Shown here one piece after another: positions 1 to 9,596 of a stretch of 64,000 bases of DNA. This stretch comes from Maridesulfovibrio ferrireducens (GTDB lineage: Bacteria; Desulfobacterota; Desulfovibrionia; Desulfovibrionales; Desulfovibrionaceae), in assembly GCF_016342405.1 (NCBI RefSeq), contig NZ_JAEINN010000010.1, forward strand, positions 62,001 through 126,000, in the 5' to 3' direction. Made by a program: the position numbers and the translations under genes. Each line of letters opens with the position of its first letter. Position 1 is the first letter of the stretch. The notes beneath the pieces were generated by a model, which was not told the origin of the DNA, made no database searches, and worked only from the letters and a program-made list of their open reading frames with translations.

Positions 1-10
1 GCTAGAATAG

Positions 11-943
11 TTATCTGACATTTTGAACTCGAATATAAAGAGCTAATCCCAACATAGTGAGCGCAATACCCGCCCAGCCTAAAGCTCCGGGTAACGCTCC
101 GCCAAGCAGCAGGACTTCTCCGAGCAATGAAAAAACCACTTCCATAGACTGAGTACAATCTGCCGCTGCCAGTTCTGCCGCAGAACGGGCTTTGTGGCGG
201 ATATAAAGAAACAAACTTGTTGCTGCAACGCCGGAAAAAACAGCGACCAGAGCAGTGTTAACAATCTGATTCATTGCCGGTGCAGGCGGAGAGAAAACAG
301 CTATCAGCACTCCCCATAATGGAAGAGAACCGAGCGTTAAAAGCAGTACCCGGCAAAAGGGATCATCCATGGCGGGACTATCAAGGCGCGGTATAAAACG
401 CACACCACCTTGCCGCGCTTCCCACACTAGTTGATTACCAAACGGGTAAGCAAAAGCAGCGATAAAAACTGGAATTGCGCCCAGTAAGATTTCATTTAAC
501 GGATTCACTCCTGCCCTTTCTAGATTTACGAGCAACACCCCCGCAAAAATTATCAAGGTCAAAAACATGGCCCGCAGCGGAATTTTTTTACCGAAAAGAA
601 GTAATACTATCGGCGTGGCAAGAATAGTTGTCTGCCATGTTGCGGCGACCACCCATCCGGGAGCATAAGAGGCGCTGAAGGATAACAAAGCGTAAAACAA
701 CCCGAAACCAATTCCGCCGGCAACGGTCCAAAACACCCAGTGGCGGATATACAGTTTCAGAGATTCAATGAACAATTCCCTGCGTAAAGCAAAAAGCCCC
801 ACTGACAAAAAACCGAGCATCCAGAAATAGCGCAGACTTGCAGACCAGACCCAATGCCCGCCCTCAAGACTCATCGCCCGGTTCAGAACAAAAGTTGTAC
901 TGAAAAAAAATGCAGCTAAAATTCCTATCATTATAATTTTCAT
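11..943 (-). CDS. DMT-superfamily multidrug/metabolite exporter
   Basis: Predicted inner-membrane transporter of about 310 residues with around ten hydrophobic segments, resembling the EmrE-like multidrug resistance efflux family (PF13536) in the drug/metabolite transporter superfamily. The N-terminus runs straight into a membrane segment, and a short signature GATWQTT-like stretch (VVAATWQTT) falls mid-protein. The frame is open up to 1000, but I place the start at 943 because a GGAG lies six bases upstream of that ATG, while the upstream ATGs have no ribosome site. The substrate cannot be read from sequence. It stands alone: the next gene on the same strand ends at a terminator near 1037-1076, so it is probably transcribed separately. 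Family assignment is fairly sure; the drug-efflux role is only a family label. Confidence 0.8.
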   Translation of the reverse strand: MKIIMIGILAAFFFSTTFVLNRAMSLEGGHWVWSASLRYFWMLGFLSVGLFALRRELFIESLKLYIRHWVFWTVAGGIGFGLFYALLSFSASYAPGWVVAATWQTTILATPIVLLLFGKKIPLRAMFLTLIIFAGVLLVNLERAGVNPLNEILLGAIPVFIAAFAYPFGNQLVWEARQGGVRFIPRLDSPAMDDPFCRVLLLTLGSLPLWGVLIAVFSPPAPAMNQIVNTALVAVFSGVAATSLFLYIRHKARSAAELAAADCTQSMEVVFSLLGEVLLLGGALPGALGWAGIALTMLGLALYIRVQNVR

Positions 944-1036
944 GCTGCACTCCATGCTTTGCCGAGGATTATTTATTAAGGACTTTGAATTGATAAACAT
1001 TGTGTAAATATTTGTCTATGCCGATTCAATTTTAAC

Positions 1037-1076
1037 TAAAAAAGTCCCGACTCTCGTTAAAGAATCGGGACTTTCG
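1037..1076 (-). terminator. Intrinsic terminator of the M20/DUF3100 operon
   Basis: A ten-base inverted repeat, AAAGTCCCGA and TCGGGACTTT, surrounds a 14-base loop. On the minus strand the stem is followed by a run of six T. It sits 35 bases past the amidohydrolase stop codon, where the operon should end. Confidence 0.8.
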
Positions 1077-1108
1077 ATAATCCATCTAAGTTTATTTCAG
1101 AACGGAAC

Positions 1109-2254
1109 TTATAAAAGTTCCTCAATAACTTCGATGAAAAAGCTTGCCGCAACGGCTAGAATTTCATCGTTGAAATCAAACTTACTGTTGTGCAGAGGTG
1201 GCGAATCTACGCCGTTTCCGATCCACACATAGCAACCTTTGGTATGTTTCATGTAGAAAGCATAATCCTCAGCAGCCATTGATGATTCCATATCTGTTAC
1301 GACATTTTCTGCGCCCACGGCTTTTTGAGCCGCTTTTATTGCAATTTCAGGAGTAGAATTTACAAGGACCGGATGTTTGCGAACATAATCCAGTTCCGCT
1401 TTCACTCCATAAATTGTGGCTACGCCTGCAACGGTCTGTGCGATTGATTCTTCAATTAAATCCTGCACACTTTCATTACAGGTGCGTACGTTCCCCTGAA
1501 CCATTACGTTGTCAGGAATTCCGTTACGCAGACTGCCCCCGTGAACCTGAGTTATGCTGACAACTCCGCGCTCATGTGACGGAATTTTGCGTCCGACAAT
1601 TGTCTGCAAACCTTTAATAATATCCGCGACTGCGGCAAAAGGCTCGTTGCAGACATGAGGCATTGAAGCGTGACCGCTTTTTCCTGTCACCATAATTTCA
1701 AAACGATCTTCGGAAGCCATACACGCGCCCTTATGGACCGCGATTTTACCGGAAGCAAGGCCCGGCCACGCATGATAACCGAACAGATAATCAATTTTAT
1801 ATTTGTCGAAGAATGAATCCTCGATGACCCGTAATGCGCCTTCATAGCCCTCTTCGCCGGACTGAAAAAGAAGCAGGACAGTACCGTTGAAATCTCTATT
1901 TTTCGAGAGATAAGCGGCAAGAGCGAGAAGAGAAGTACAATGCCCGTCATGTCCGCATGCGTGCATACGTCCTTCAACTTGAGATTTATAAGCGAAGTTG
2001 TTTTCTTCACTCATCTCAAGCCCGTCCATATCAACCCTGAAAGCTACAGTTGTATCGCCTTCTCTACCGTCGATTTTAGCGACAAGAGAATTAACACCGA
2101 TATTTTCATACGAAATACCGTATTCATCCAGCTTTGATTTTACCAAAGCTAAAGTTTCAACTGTTTCAAGCCCTATTTCAGGGTTTTTATGAATCTGATG
2201 ACGTATCGCTTTAAACTCATCAAGCAGTGCTGTCACATCCGGATTCAATCCCAT
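1109..2254 (-). CDS. M20 family amidohydrolase (N-acyl amino acid / hippurate hydrolase-like)
   Basis: Zinc-dependent hydrolase of the M20D type, which cleaves N-acyl amino acids or small amide-linked compounds in the cytoplasm. The metal-binding motif HACGHDGH lies at residues 98-105, a Glu pair at 134-135 fits the catalytic base and metal ligand, and YHAWPG follows at 160-165. Its 381 residues match family length. It is the last gene of an operon with a small membrane protein and a DUF3100 membrane protein. Its ATG directly follows the upstream stop codon, and its GGGAGA ribosome site lies inside the end of the upstream gene. The context suggests that it processes whatever the membrane proteins import. 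The exact substrate is unknown; hippurate or indole-amino acid conjugates are possible by family only. Confidence 0.88.
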   Translation of the reverse strand: MGLNPDVTALLDEFKAIRHQIHKNPEIGLETVETLALVKSKLDEYGISYENIGVNSLVAKIDGREGDTTVAFRVDMDGLEMSEENNFAYKSQVEGRMHACGHDGHCTSLLALAAYLSKNRDFNGTVLLLFQSGEEGYEGALRVIEDSFFDKYKIDYLFGYHAWPGLASGKIAVHKGACMASEDRFEIMVTGKSGHASMPHVCNEPFAAVADIIKGLQTIVGRKIPSHERGVVSITQVHGGSLRNGIPDNVMVQGNVRTCNESVQDLIEESIAQTVAGVATIYGVKAELDYVRKHPVLVNSTPEIAIKAAQKAVGAENVVTDMESSMAAEDYAFYMKHTKGCYVWIGNGVDSPPLHNSKFDFNDEILAVAASFFIEVIEELL

Positions 2255-2713
2255 TTAGATATCTCCCATATACTTCAAGACAGCCTGAGCAATTGCAGCA
2301 GAACCGATATAGGTGGAAACCATGACAAACAAACTTACTACCACAATACGCCAGCCACTCTTCTTGAATGCAGCCAGATCCTTACCGATAGCAACACCTG
2401 CGTAAGCAAGAATAGGAGTGGTAAGCGCCAGAAAGTGAACTTTTGCAACATATGCGTTAGTCACTGCGGAATAAGGGAAAGTAGGCAGCGTAATAATTAC
2501 ACCATATGTGATGACAAAAAGTACGGAAGGTATTTTTTTAAGCAAAAACATATTGGTTGCAACGCCTGAAATGCAAAGCAACAACAATATTCCCATACCT
2601 GGAAGAGCATCAATAATATTATTATTAAAGCCGGCATGATTACCTACGAGAGTCATAGCACTCACGATAAGAAGCACGACAAATGATTCAAAAATAGTTT
2701 GTTGTTTAGTCAT
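2255..2713 (-). CDS. Small membrane protein, probable partner of the DUF3100 protein
   Basis: A 152-residue protein with about four to five hydrophobic segments and no soluble domain. I do not recognise a named family with confidence. The upstream gene's TAA and this gene's ATG overlap by one base (TAATG), and a GGAG sits about seven bases before the ATG, so I start it at 2713, not at the upstream ATG at 2731. Tight coupling to the DUF3100 gene and its small size suggest that the two proteins form one two-part transporter, in the manner of split permeases. This is inference. The amidohydrolase follows without a gap. Confidence 0.7.
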   Translation of the reverse strand: MTKQQTIFESFVVLLIVSAMTLVGNHAGFNNNIIDALPGMGILLLLCISGVATNMFLLKKIPSVLFVITYGVIITLPTFPYSAVTNAYVAKVHFLALTTPILAYAGVAIGKDLAAFKKSGWRIVVVSLFVMVSTYIGSAAIAQAVLKYMGDI

Positions 2714-3513
2714 TATACATTCTCCGAACAAGTTTTGTACTTAAGCTTGTAAAGATAGTTATAGAGCTTATTGGACATAGGAAGAGCCAGAATGAGAGAC
2801 ATGTATACCCCGTCAATTCCGGAAAGGGTGTTACTTGCTACACCGAAAGCCTGAATCTGTTCAGCCATTGCAGGGTAACTTGCACTGAGGCTACCAACCG
2901 CAGCAGTCATCATACTTGCACTACCTACACCGGAAGCCATCGCCAGCGCGTAAGGATGGAAGATTTCAAATGCGGCAAGGAAGGAAGCCATCAAACCGAA
3001 GAAGATTGTACCGAATACAGTTCCGCAGATGTAAACGCCCATTACGCCGCGTCCCTCAGCTGAATCAAGACCATAAATATCCCCGATAAGCGCAACGTTA
3101 GGCTCGCGGGCGATTGAATGAGCCGCCCCGACAGCTTCACGCTTAAGGCCAAGATACATGGCAAGAGGAATACCGATGATCAAAGTTGCAATATTACCGA
3201 ACTCCTGAAGAACAAGAGCTGGTCCGGCTTTAAGGATTTCGTAGAATTTAGGACCGACAAGAGTTCCGTATCTTGCCATGAGCAGAAGCAGAGTCAGACC
3301 GACAAGAGTACTTGCCTGAATCATATCTTTTTCTTTTACGACCTTAAGAAATTTCGGGCCCATAAAGATACCCATAAACATTGCGTACAACATAGGCAGA
3401 AGAACGAGTTTCCCCGGTCCAACCTTGAATGTAACGATTCCGATTAACTCCGAAACTACAACCAGCGCCAACACGAGCAGGTGCAGTTTCACATTTTTCA
3501 CAGCATCATTCAT
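2713..3513 (-). CDS. DUF3100-type membrane protein, putative transporter subunit
   Basis: A 266-residue integral membrane protein with roughly seven to eight hydrophobic segments. Its glycine- and serine-rich loops, such as ASGVGSASMMTAAVG around residue 190-205, are typical of substrate-binding re-entrant loops. I assign it to the DUF3100 family (PF11299) from overall resemblance; no biochemical function is established for that family to my knowledge. It is the first gene of an operon with a second membrane protein and an M20 amidohydrolase. A regulator gene lies upstream on the same strand. A plausible role is uptake of an acylated amino acid or dipeptide-like compound that the M20 enzyme then splits. 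The start has a GGAG a few bases before the ATG. Confidence 0.72.
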   Translation of the reverse strand: MNDAVKNVKLHLLVLALVVVSELIGIVTFKVGPGKLVLLPMLYAMFMGIFMGPKFLKVVKEKDMIQASTLVGLTLLLLMARYGTLVGPKFYEILKAGPALVLQEFGNIATLIIGIPLAMYLGLKREAVGAAHSIAREPNVALIGDIYGLDSAEGRGVMGVYICGTVFGTIFFGLMASFLAAFEIFHPYALAMASGVGSASMMTAAVGSLSASYPAMAEQIQAFGVASNTLSGIDGVYMSLILALPMSNKLYNYLYKLKYKTCSENV

Positions 3514-3654
3514 AACTCACTCCAATTAAGGCAAAATGCTTAATAAAATTAAACAATTTGCAAAACTTAAACTCCATCCGTCAAAATAACGGTTCCTCAC
3601 CACACCATAAAACTGCCTTAAACGAAAAAACATAACTTCAACCAAAAGGAATTA

Positions 3655-3677
3655 CGGACACGACATAATCATGTCCG
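3655..3677. promoter_or_regulatory. Palindrome between regulator and DUF3100 operon
   Basis: Nested inverted repeats: CGGACA and TGTCCG as outer arms, and GACAT-AATC-ATGTC as an inner 5-4-5 palindrome. It lies 28 bases past the regulator stop and about 140 bases before the DUF3100 start. There is no strong T run, so an operator is as likely as a weak terminator. A second 5-4-5 palindrome occurs ahead of the regulator. Confidence 0.35.
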
Positions 3678-3704
3678 AAACTCAGCCGAAATAAAAAATA
3701 TATC

Positions 3705-4988
3705 CTAGATCAAAATACGCACCATTTTTTTAGGTCTTCCCACCTGAGCAGAAACCTCTGTTCCGTTAAGCTCCGCATAGCCGCTGTCTAAAAACTTTTT
3801 TAAAACACGCCGAGCGCTTCTTTCACCGATTCCAAGACAAGCCGCGAGGTCAGTGGAATCAAACGTATCCTTATGAGATTTAGTCATAAGTGCTTTAATT
3901 TTATCCAAGTAGCTCGGGCTGATACCTATCTCACTGGACATCTTAAGGAACTTTGAATCAACAATATGAGTCTTGTATTTAAGCTCATCCTGCTCACCGA
4001 TAGGACCGCGAATATGCTGCCCTTCCACAATATAAAAACCGCCCTTGGGAAGTTTTATGGCATTATCTAAAGCTTTACGGGCTGACTTTTCAGCTTCAAA
4101 AGCCGTAGACCCGATACCTATGCCAGATGAAAAAATGATATTGCGATCCCTTCCCCATGCCAGCAAGCTCCTGAAATGATCCCTATGAAGCGGACTTTCA
4201 ATTATACCGCGAGTAGAAAATATAACGTATTCTTCGGTGCCGAAATTAAAAAGACTGCCCTGAATAGCGCGTACATATTCAAGAAGTTCCAGATAAAATA
4301 TCCCGCCGTTTTTCATATCATCATACTGATTAATAGAATTGCGGGTGATGGATTTAAGTTTGACGAGCTGAATAGCTATGCCGGCAGAACGTAGATTGCG
4401 GGAATTAATTTTATCAACAAGTTTTTCGAGAGAATCACGAATCTGAAGAGTGCTGGCATAAAGCCTGAAAACAGGCAGTCCCTTCTCTTTCAATTCCTTA
4501 TAAATATACCCGAACCCGGTGACTATGGCATCAGTCTGTCCGTTTTCATAAAGCGCTATATGACGATCAAGATAATCCTGTTCGCCGTGATGAATTGCGA
4601 AAGGCATAGAATGGATATTTTCAAATTCAACACCGAACTCTTTGACAACCTCGGTAAGAATATCATCGCTGACAACATCAATGCTGACCTTGCCGGACTT
4701 TATTCCCCGACGGAGCATTTCGGAAAGAACACGCAGCAGACTATAGCCGCCGCGCGGAATATGCCTATAAGGACGGGTAACCTCTCCGCGGGCTTTTGCG
4801 GCTTCCTGAACGCCTATCCCCGTAAAAAGTATCCCTTTTGTTTCCCGCTGGCATTCTTCAAGAACTTCCCATGAATCGGCGACGCGCTCTCTGACATATG
4901 TAAGCAGAGTGATTTCAGGGCAGCAGCGACCGACAACTTCTTTGATAAGTTCAACTGAGTCGGAAGGGCCGATGCATCCTATTTTCAT
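3705..4988 (-). CDS. Transcriptional regulator: PrpR_N-like sensor, degenerate GGDEF-like domain, winged helix
   Basis: A 427-residue cytoplasmic protein. Residues 1-190 resemble the PrpR_N ligand-sensing fold, with alternating short strands and helices ending near GLPVFRLYAST. Residues 200-330 look like a degenerate nucleotide-cyclase/GGDEF-like fold (GIGIGSTAFEAEKSARKAL) without a GG[DE]EF site. The last 80 residues form a winged helix (LGIGERSARRVLKKF) and a basic GRPKK segment. I start at the ATG at 4988, preceded by an AGG about eight bases away, not at the GTG at 5003. It lies directly upstream of, and in the same direction as, the DUF3100/M20 operon, so it probably controls that operon in response to its substrate or product. 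The domain names are based on pattern and need a profile search. Confidence 0.65.
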   Translation of the reverse strand: MKIGCIGPSDSVELIKEVVGRCCPEITLLTYVRERVADSWEVLEECQRETKGILFTGIGVQEAAKARGEVTRPYRHIPRGGYSLLRVLSEMLRRGIKSGKVSIDVVSDDILTEVVKEFGVEFENIHSMPFAIHHGEQDYLDRHIALYENGQTDAIVTGFGYIYKELKEKGLPVFRLYASTLQIRDSLEKLVDKINSRNLRSAGIAIQLVKLKSITRNSINQYDDMKNGGIFYLELLEYVRAIQGSLFNFGTEEYVIFSTRGIIESPLHRDHFRSLLAWGRDRNIIFSSGIGIGSTAFEAEKSARKALDNAIKLPKGGFYIVEGQHIRGPIGEQDELKYKTHIVDSKFLKMSSEIGISPSYLDKIKALMTKSHKDTFDSTDLAACLGIGERSARRVLKKFLDSGYAELNGTEVSAQVGRPKKMVRILI

Positions 4989-5025
4989 ATGAGTCGCCTG
5001 CACTTTTAATCGTAATTTCGGTTAT

Positions 5026-5039
5026 GTCACTAATGTGAC
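5026..5039. promoter_or_regulatory. Palindrome in the regulator promoter region
   Basis: GTCAC-TAAT-GTGAC, a perfect 5-4-5 palindrome 38 bases upstream of the regulator start. On the minus strand two TTGACA hexamers lie 30-50 bases further upstream. This placement fits an autoregulatory operator, but no -10 box is convincing. Confidence 0.35.
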
Positions 5040-5219
5040 CAAAATTTGGAGAATACTGCACTGTCAAAATTATTGTGTCAAGGGAGTTGGCGGGATTAAG
5101 CTGAAAGGATCATTTTACACTTCATTTTACTTGTTTTGCTTAATATTTTTATAACATATTAAGTTTATCGTAAATTATGCTTTGTTTTTTCATATATTCG
5201 TTAACGACAAGACAAACAA

Positions 5220-6044
5220 TCACTTCATACCTGTTTCAATCTTAATCAAAAGAGCTTTAATATCCTCAGGTCTGGGAATATAGCCCCTTTGAAAGGCTGA
5301 GGCATGTATCCTTCCACGCATATGGTCACTTGCCCAGTGCTGTACCATCGGGTGAAAAAAATCAGGGTTATTCAATACTATCTGAGCCTTGGCTACGCCG
5401 TCATCTTTAACAGCCTGAATAGAATAATTCGTTTCGTGGATTTCATAATTATACAAAACATGTGGAATCAGTCGGAATTTTGCACCGGCCATAAGGCATT
5501 GCACCCAGTAATCCCAATCCTCATAAAGGCTATTATCCTTATATCTTATTCCGCTGTCCCAGAATTTACGCCGATACATCGCGGCGGGTGATATTGTATT
5601 TTGAGTCCTCAAATGAGCCTGATTGAATTTAGGAAGACGCACTTCCCGTGAGCCGTCCAAACGATTTTCCAAGTAATCTGTATATACGAGGTCTATTTCA
5701 GGATTATGGTCAAGAATTTCGATACATGAGGGGATAAAATCAGGATGGAGAATGTCGTCAGGATCAAGACAGATTAAATATTTACCTTTCGCGCGCTCGA
5801 GACCGAAATTACGGACAAAACCGGGTTTTCCAGTTCTAACCGGTGTCAAAATTTCAAATTTTTCACACTCAATCTTATCTGCCCATTTCTGCGCCTGCTC
5901 AATGGAATCATCGCTACTGCCGTCATCAACAAATAGAATTTCAACATCATCAAACGACATGGACTGCGCTATCAGAGAACTAAAGAACCTGTCTGCGAAC
6001 CGTCCGTAATTATAATTCGGTATGATAATTGAGAGTAGCGTCAT
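5220..6044 (-). CDS. Family 2 glycosyltransferase
   Basis: A 274-residue GT-A fold glycosyltransferase. The N-terminus has the usual SIIIPNYNYGRF nucleotide-sugar motif at residues 5-16, VDDGSSDDS follows near residue 38, and the metal-binding site is LDPDD near residue 91. It is soluble, with no membrane segment, so it probably acts at the cytoplasmic face on a lipid-linked or surface glycan. Donor and acceptor cannot be read. No other polysaccharide genes are adjacent, so it stands as an orphan. The start has no clear ribosome site but is the canonical start for the family. Confidence 0.85.
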   Translation of the reverse strand: MTLLSIIIPNYNYGRFADRFFSSLIAQSMSFDDVEILFVDDGSSDDSIEQAQKWADKIECEKFEILTPVRTGKPGFVRNFGLERAKGKYLICLDPDDILHPDFIPSCIEILDHNPEIDLVYTDYLENRLDGSREVRLPKFNQAHLRTQNTISPAAMYRRKFWDSGIRYKDNSLYEDWDYWVQCLMAGAKFRLIPHVLYNYEIHETNYSIQAVKDDGVAKAQIVLNNPDFFHPMVQHWASDHMRGRIHASAFQRGYIPRPEDIKALLIKIETGMK

Positions 6045-6228
6045 AGGTAGATCGTCCGGTACAGATACTAATATTGTTACTGCTGAATACGCGCGATTGA
6101 CACCAGAGACTTACTTTCTAATAGACATTTTTGATTATCGCAATGAACAGAATAAAAAAACATTCTGCAAAAATAATCTCAAACAAGCTGACAACAAACT
6201 AATACCGATATTCCCCTATGTACAAACA

Positions 6229-6253
6229 AAAAAGCCGCCCGAAGGCGGCTTTT
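6229..6253 (-). terminator. Intrinsic terminator of msrAB
   Basis: GCCGCC and GGCGGC close a UUCG-type tetraloop on the minus strand and are followed by TTTTTTG. It lies 18 bases past the msrAB stop. On the plus strand it also has a short T run, so it may act both ways. Confidence 0.88.
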
Positions 6254-6270
6254 AGAATTCAATATTATAA

Positions 6271-7344
6271 TTACTTAAAAAGGTTCAAATACTTTCCGTA
6301 TCCCTTCTCTTCTAGTTCTTCCTTCGGGATAAATCTCAATGAAGCGGAGTTAATACAATAACGAAGTCCAGTTGGCTGTGGACCGTCCGGGAACACATGT
6401 CCCAAATGCGAATCAGCCACTTTTGAACGCACTTCTGTACGCTTTGTGAATAAGGTATTGTCTACCCGTTCAACTACATTTTCCTTTTCAAGAGGGCGCG
6501 TAAAACTAGGCCAGCCTGTGCCGGACTCGAATTTATCAGTTGAACTGAACAAAGGTTCTCCTGATACCACATCAACATAAATTCCAGATTTATGGTTATC
6601 CCAGTATTCATTGGTAAAAGCCGGTTCTGTTCCATCTTCGCGCGCAACCTTAAACTGAATAGGAGTAAGAGTCTTCTCAAGTTCATCATCACTTGGGCGT
6701 GTATAAATTTCATCTCCCCAATGGTCCTTGATAAAAGTATCACGCCCTGAAAGAAATCTATACCAATTGTAACGCACCGGATTCTTCTTATAGTAATCCT
6801 GATGATATTCTTCTGCTTCAAAAAAGGCGGTAAACGGGATCAACTTTGTTGCTACAGGATTCGCAAATCGTCCTGAACCCTCCAGCTCTACCAGCATCTT
6901 CCCAGCAACTTCCTTCTGATTTTCATCATGGTAGAAAATTGCTGAAGAGTACTGCTTTCCCCGATCATTAAAGGAACCTCCAGGGTCAGTCGGGTCATGA
7001 TGTTTCAGGAATATATCCAGAATTTTCTCATAACTCACCTGCTGCGGATCAAAATAAATCTGAACAGCTTCAAGATGGCCCGTTGTACCGGAACTGACTT
7101 GTTCATAAGATGGATTTTTTACATCTCCTCCGGCGTATCCCGATATTACCTTTTCAACTCCCGCTACTTTTTCCAGATCAGATTCCACGCACCAAAAACA
7201 TCCGCCGGCAACTGTCGCTATGACGAGCTCAGATTCATTATTCATTTTGGCCTCCACATCAATTACAGACCAGACAAAAAAGAAACATAGGATGGATATT
7301 ACTAGAAAATAAATTCTGACGATGCTTAGTTTTTTAGTATCCAT
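6271..7344 (-). CDS. msrAB: Exported peptide methionine sulfoxide reductase MsrA-MsrB fusion
   Basis: A 357-residue fusion enzyme that reduces methionine-S-sulfoxide (MsrA half) and methionine-R-sulfoxide (MsrB half) in oxidised proteins. A hydrophobic segment at about residues 8-30 makes it secreted or membrane-anchored. MsrA carries GGCFWC with catalytic Cys49. MsrB, from about residue 215, carries GTGWPSF and [11 protein letters not shown] with catalytic Cys330. The MsrB half lacks the four zinc-binding cysteines of zinc-type MsrB. I start at 7344 because AAGGGG lies six bases upstream; the ATG at 7377 has no proper site. It is monocistronic and ends at a strong terminator. It likely repairs envelope proteins, matching the other oxidative-stress genes in the window. 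Confidence 0.95.
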   Translation of the reverse strand: MDTKKLSIVRIYFLVISILCFFFVWSVIDVEAKMNNESELVIATVAGGCFWCVESDLEKVAGVEKVISGYAGGDVKNPSYEQVSSGTTGHLEAVQIYFDPQQVSYEKILDIFLKHHDPTDPGGSFNDRGKQYSSAIFYHDENQKEVAGKMLVELEGSGRFANPVATKLIPFTAFFEAEEYHQDYYKKNPVRYNWYRFLSGRDTFIKDHWGDEIYTRPSDDELEKTLTPIQFKVAREDGTEPAFTNEYWDNHKSGIYVDVVSGEPLFSSTDKFESGTGWPSFTRPLEKENVVERVDNTLFTKRTEVRSKVADSHLGHVFPDGPQPTGLRYCINSASLRFIPKEELEEKGYGKYLNLFK

Positions 7345-7437
7345 AACCCGCCCCTTATTAGTAAACATTCCTAACAAAGAAATAATGTGGTTACAGCGGA
7401 TGTCAATGGAGAGATAAAAAAACTAAGATAAATTAAC

Positions 7438-9465
7438 TTAATCCCCCTCAATCATGCTCTGACTAAAAAGAACGGTCTTATTACGACCTGTTTTTTTAGC
7501 TTCATAAAGAGCTTTGTCAGCCAGATTAATAACAACACTAATATCGCTGTTATCATCAGGGAAAAATGAAATACCGATAGACACGGTAATATTCTCATGA
7601 AGCGATGATCCAAAGTGCATTTCCACATTCTCAAAAGCCTGCCGTATACTCTCAGCCCGCTTCACAACAACATCTCGACTTACGCGGGACATTACCACCA
7701 GAAACTCTTCTCCACCCATACGGCAGAGAATATCTTCATCGCGCACATGACGGAGCAGAATTTCTGAGACTCGCTTCAACACATCATCTCCGGCCTCATG
7801 ACCATAGGTGTCGTTAAAGCGCTTAAAGAAATCGATATCAATCATAACTATGGCTAAATGTTCATTACGGCGTACAACCCTCGAGACTTCCCGGTCCAGA
7901 CTTTCAAGCATATAACGCCTGTTATGAAGGCCGGTGAGGGAATCGCGCACGGACTGCTCCCGCAGATTCTCGCGTAGCTGAATATTGGATAAAGCCAATG
8001 AAAAATGTTCAGCAATAGTCACAACTAAACGTTGCCGCTGTCTCACGGTGCAATCCTTCATTTTATCATCAGCTAAACATTCACCCTGATTACAAACAAC
8101 AAGCATCAATCCTATCAATTCTTCTTGATAACGCATTGGAACGCAAAGATAACAAGTTTCAACCGCACCAATAAAATGATCGCAATGAAGTCCATGTTCT
8201 TCCCGGTTTACATAATGAAATTTAGCCATACGAATCCCCCAGCACTCATCCGGTCGGAAAGCCTCTTTAAAAAGATCTTGCCTGCCTCCCCAGTTAGTCT
8301 TGAGGATCAAGGAATTTCTATCCTCACTAAGAAGGTAAAGAGCTCCCACATCAGTGGGAAATAATCGATTTGCATAATCCCGGATAATAAGCAGTGCTTC
8401 ATCAGAAGAACTACAACGTTGCAGGTAGTCGCTGAACTCATTTAAGGTCGAAATTTCTTTATTTATTTTTTCTTGATCCTTAACCTGACTGGCTATTTTC
8501 ATCGTACGATTCTGAACAGTTCTTTCCAGATTGGTGTTTACTTCAGCAAGTTCCTCTTCAACAACCTTTCTCTTGTGAATCTCACTGACAAGACGCAGGT
8601 TGAATCTGATCAGGCGCACTCCTAAAAATAATACCATCAAGATAAGTAAAGATGAAATACACAGAACCAAATAAATAGTCCTTGTTGTTTTACCTAATCG
8701 GTTAAGAACCGTATTCTGAATATCGAGAACTTGATTATTGATAGCAAGCAAAGCATTCTTAAGGTTGCCGCTGATTCCTTCTGAATTATTGAGGCCAACC
8801 TCTTTTATATGCTCTACCAGTATACTGAAATCAGATTTATATTGCTTAATCTGAGCCAGAATTTCACCTTTAATTTGCAAATCAAGACCACTTCTCTGTA
8901 CAGATTCTTTTAAAATATCATAATTTTCATTGAACTTATCAACAAACAACATCTCTTTATGAATAATAAATTTATTTTCATTGCTCCGGCAGGAAAGCAA
9001 CACGGAAAGCAAATAATATTCCTTAAGACTCTCAAGAGTTTCTTCCGCCGAAACAATGTCTCGATATAACGCCCCGCGTTCTCCACTCTCATCTGTCAAA
9101 CCGATAACTATATACTTTTCTTTGTAAGCAACAAAAAGATCGCGATATTCCCGGATCTTGTTTTCCGCAGATTCAATTTCGCCTTTAGTGAGCACATCGC
9201 TTTCCCCGGAAAGAAGCTCCAAATTATGAACAAGGTCTTCATAACTACGCATAAAACCCTGCACGTGATCAATCTTCTTGGTATGCACAAAGGCATCCTG
9301 ATAAGCCTGACAACGCACTGCGGCATTACTGATCTGGGAACTGTAGAATTGAGCTTTTGCGTAGGATGCGTTTAGATAAACGGCTAGAAAGAGAGCTCCG
9401 AGCAGTGCTATTGCCATGATCGAAGCAAACACAACAAGAACAACATTTTTATTAATATTTTTCAT
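7438..9465 (-). CDS. Membrane-bound diguanylate cyclase with helical sensor, GAF and GGDEF domains
   Basis: A 675-residue signalling protein that should make c-di-GMP. Two membrane helices, at about residues 8-30 and 262-285, bracket a roughly 230-residue mostly helical extracytoplasmic domain. A coiled coil follows, then a GAF domain at about 345-500 and a GGDEF domain at about 515-670. The active site reads GGEEF, and RDED five residues before it fits the RxxD inhibitory site, so product feedback is expected. Residues NRRYMLESLD and DIDFFKRFND are typical of active cyclases. The start codon is an ATG without a strong ribosome site. It lies between msrAB and a small Cys-rich protein and appears monocistronic. 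Confidence 0.92.
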   Translation of the reverse strand: MKNINKNVVLVVFASIMAIALLGALFLAVYLNASYAKAQFYSSQISNAAVRCQAYQDAFVHTKKIDHVQGFMRSYEDLVHNLELLSGESDVLTKGEIESAENKIREYRDLFVAYKEKYIVIGLTDESGERGALYRDIVSAEETLESLKEYYLLSVLLSCRSNENKFIIHKEMLFVDKFNENYDILKESVQRSGLDLQIKGEILAQIKQYKSDFSILVEHIKEVGLNNSEGISGNLKNALLAINNQVLDIQNTVLNRLGKTTRTIYLVLCISSLLILMVLFLGVRLIRFNLRLVSEIHKRKVVEEELAEVNTNLERTVQNRTMKIASQVKDQEKINKEISTLNEFSDYLQRCSSSDEALLIIRDYANRLFPTDVGALYLLSEDRNSLILKTNWGGRQDLFKEAFRPDECWGIRMAKFHYVNREEHGLHCDHFIGAVETCYLCVPMRYQEELIGLMLVVCNQGECLADDKMKDCTVRQRQRLVVTIAEHFSLALSNIQLRENLREQSVRDSLTGLHNRRYMLESLDREVSRVVRRNEHLAIVMIDIDFFKRFNDTYGHEAGDDVLKRVSEILLRHVRDEDILCRMGGEEFLVVMSRVSRDVVVKRAESIRQAFENVEMHFGSSLHENITVSIGISFFPDDNSDISVVINLADKALYEAKKTGRNKTVLFSQSMIEGD

Positions 9466-9596
9466 ATAATGTTAAATCATTAAAATTTTGAAGTTCAGCG
9501 AACATGATGGTCAGCATTTCGCATTAGAATACTTTCTGTTAATATTAACATATAATATTTAAAAAAACTTAACTAATTATGCAGAAATCAAAGAAC

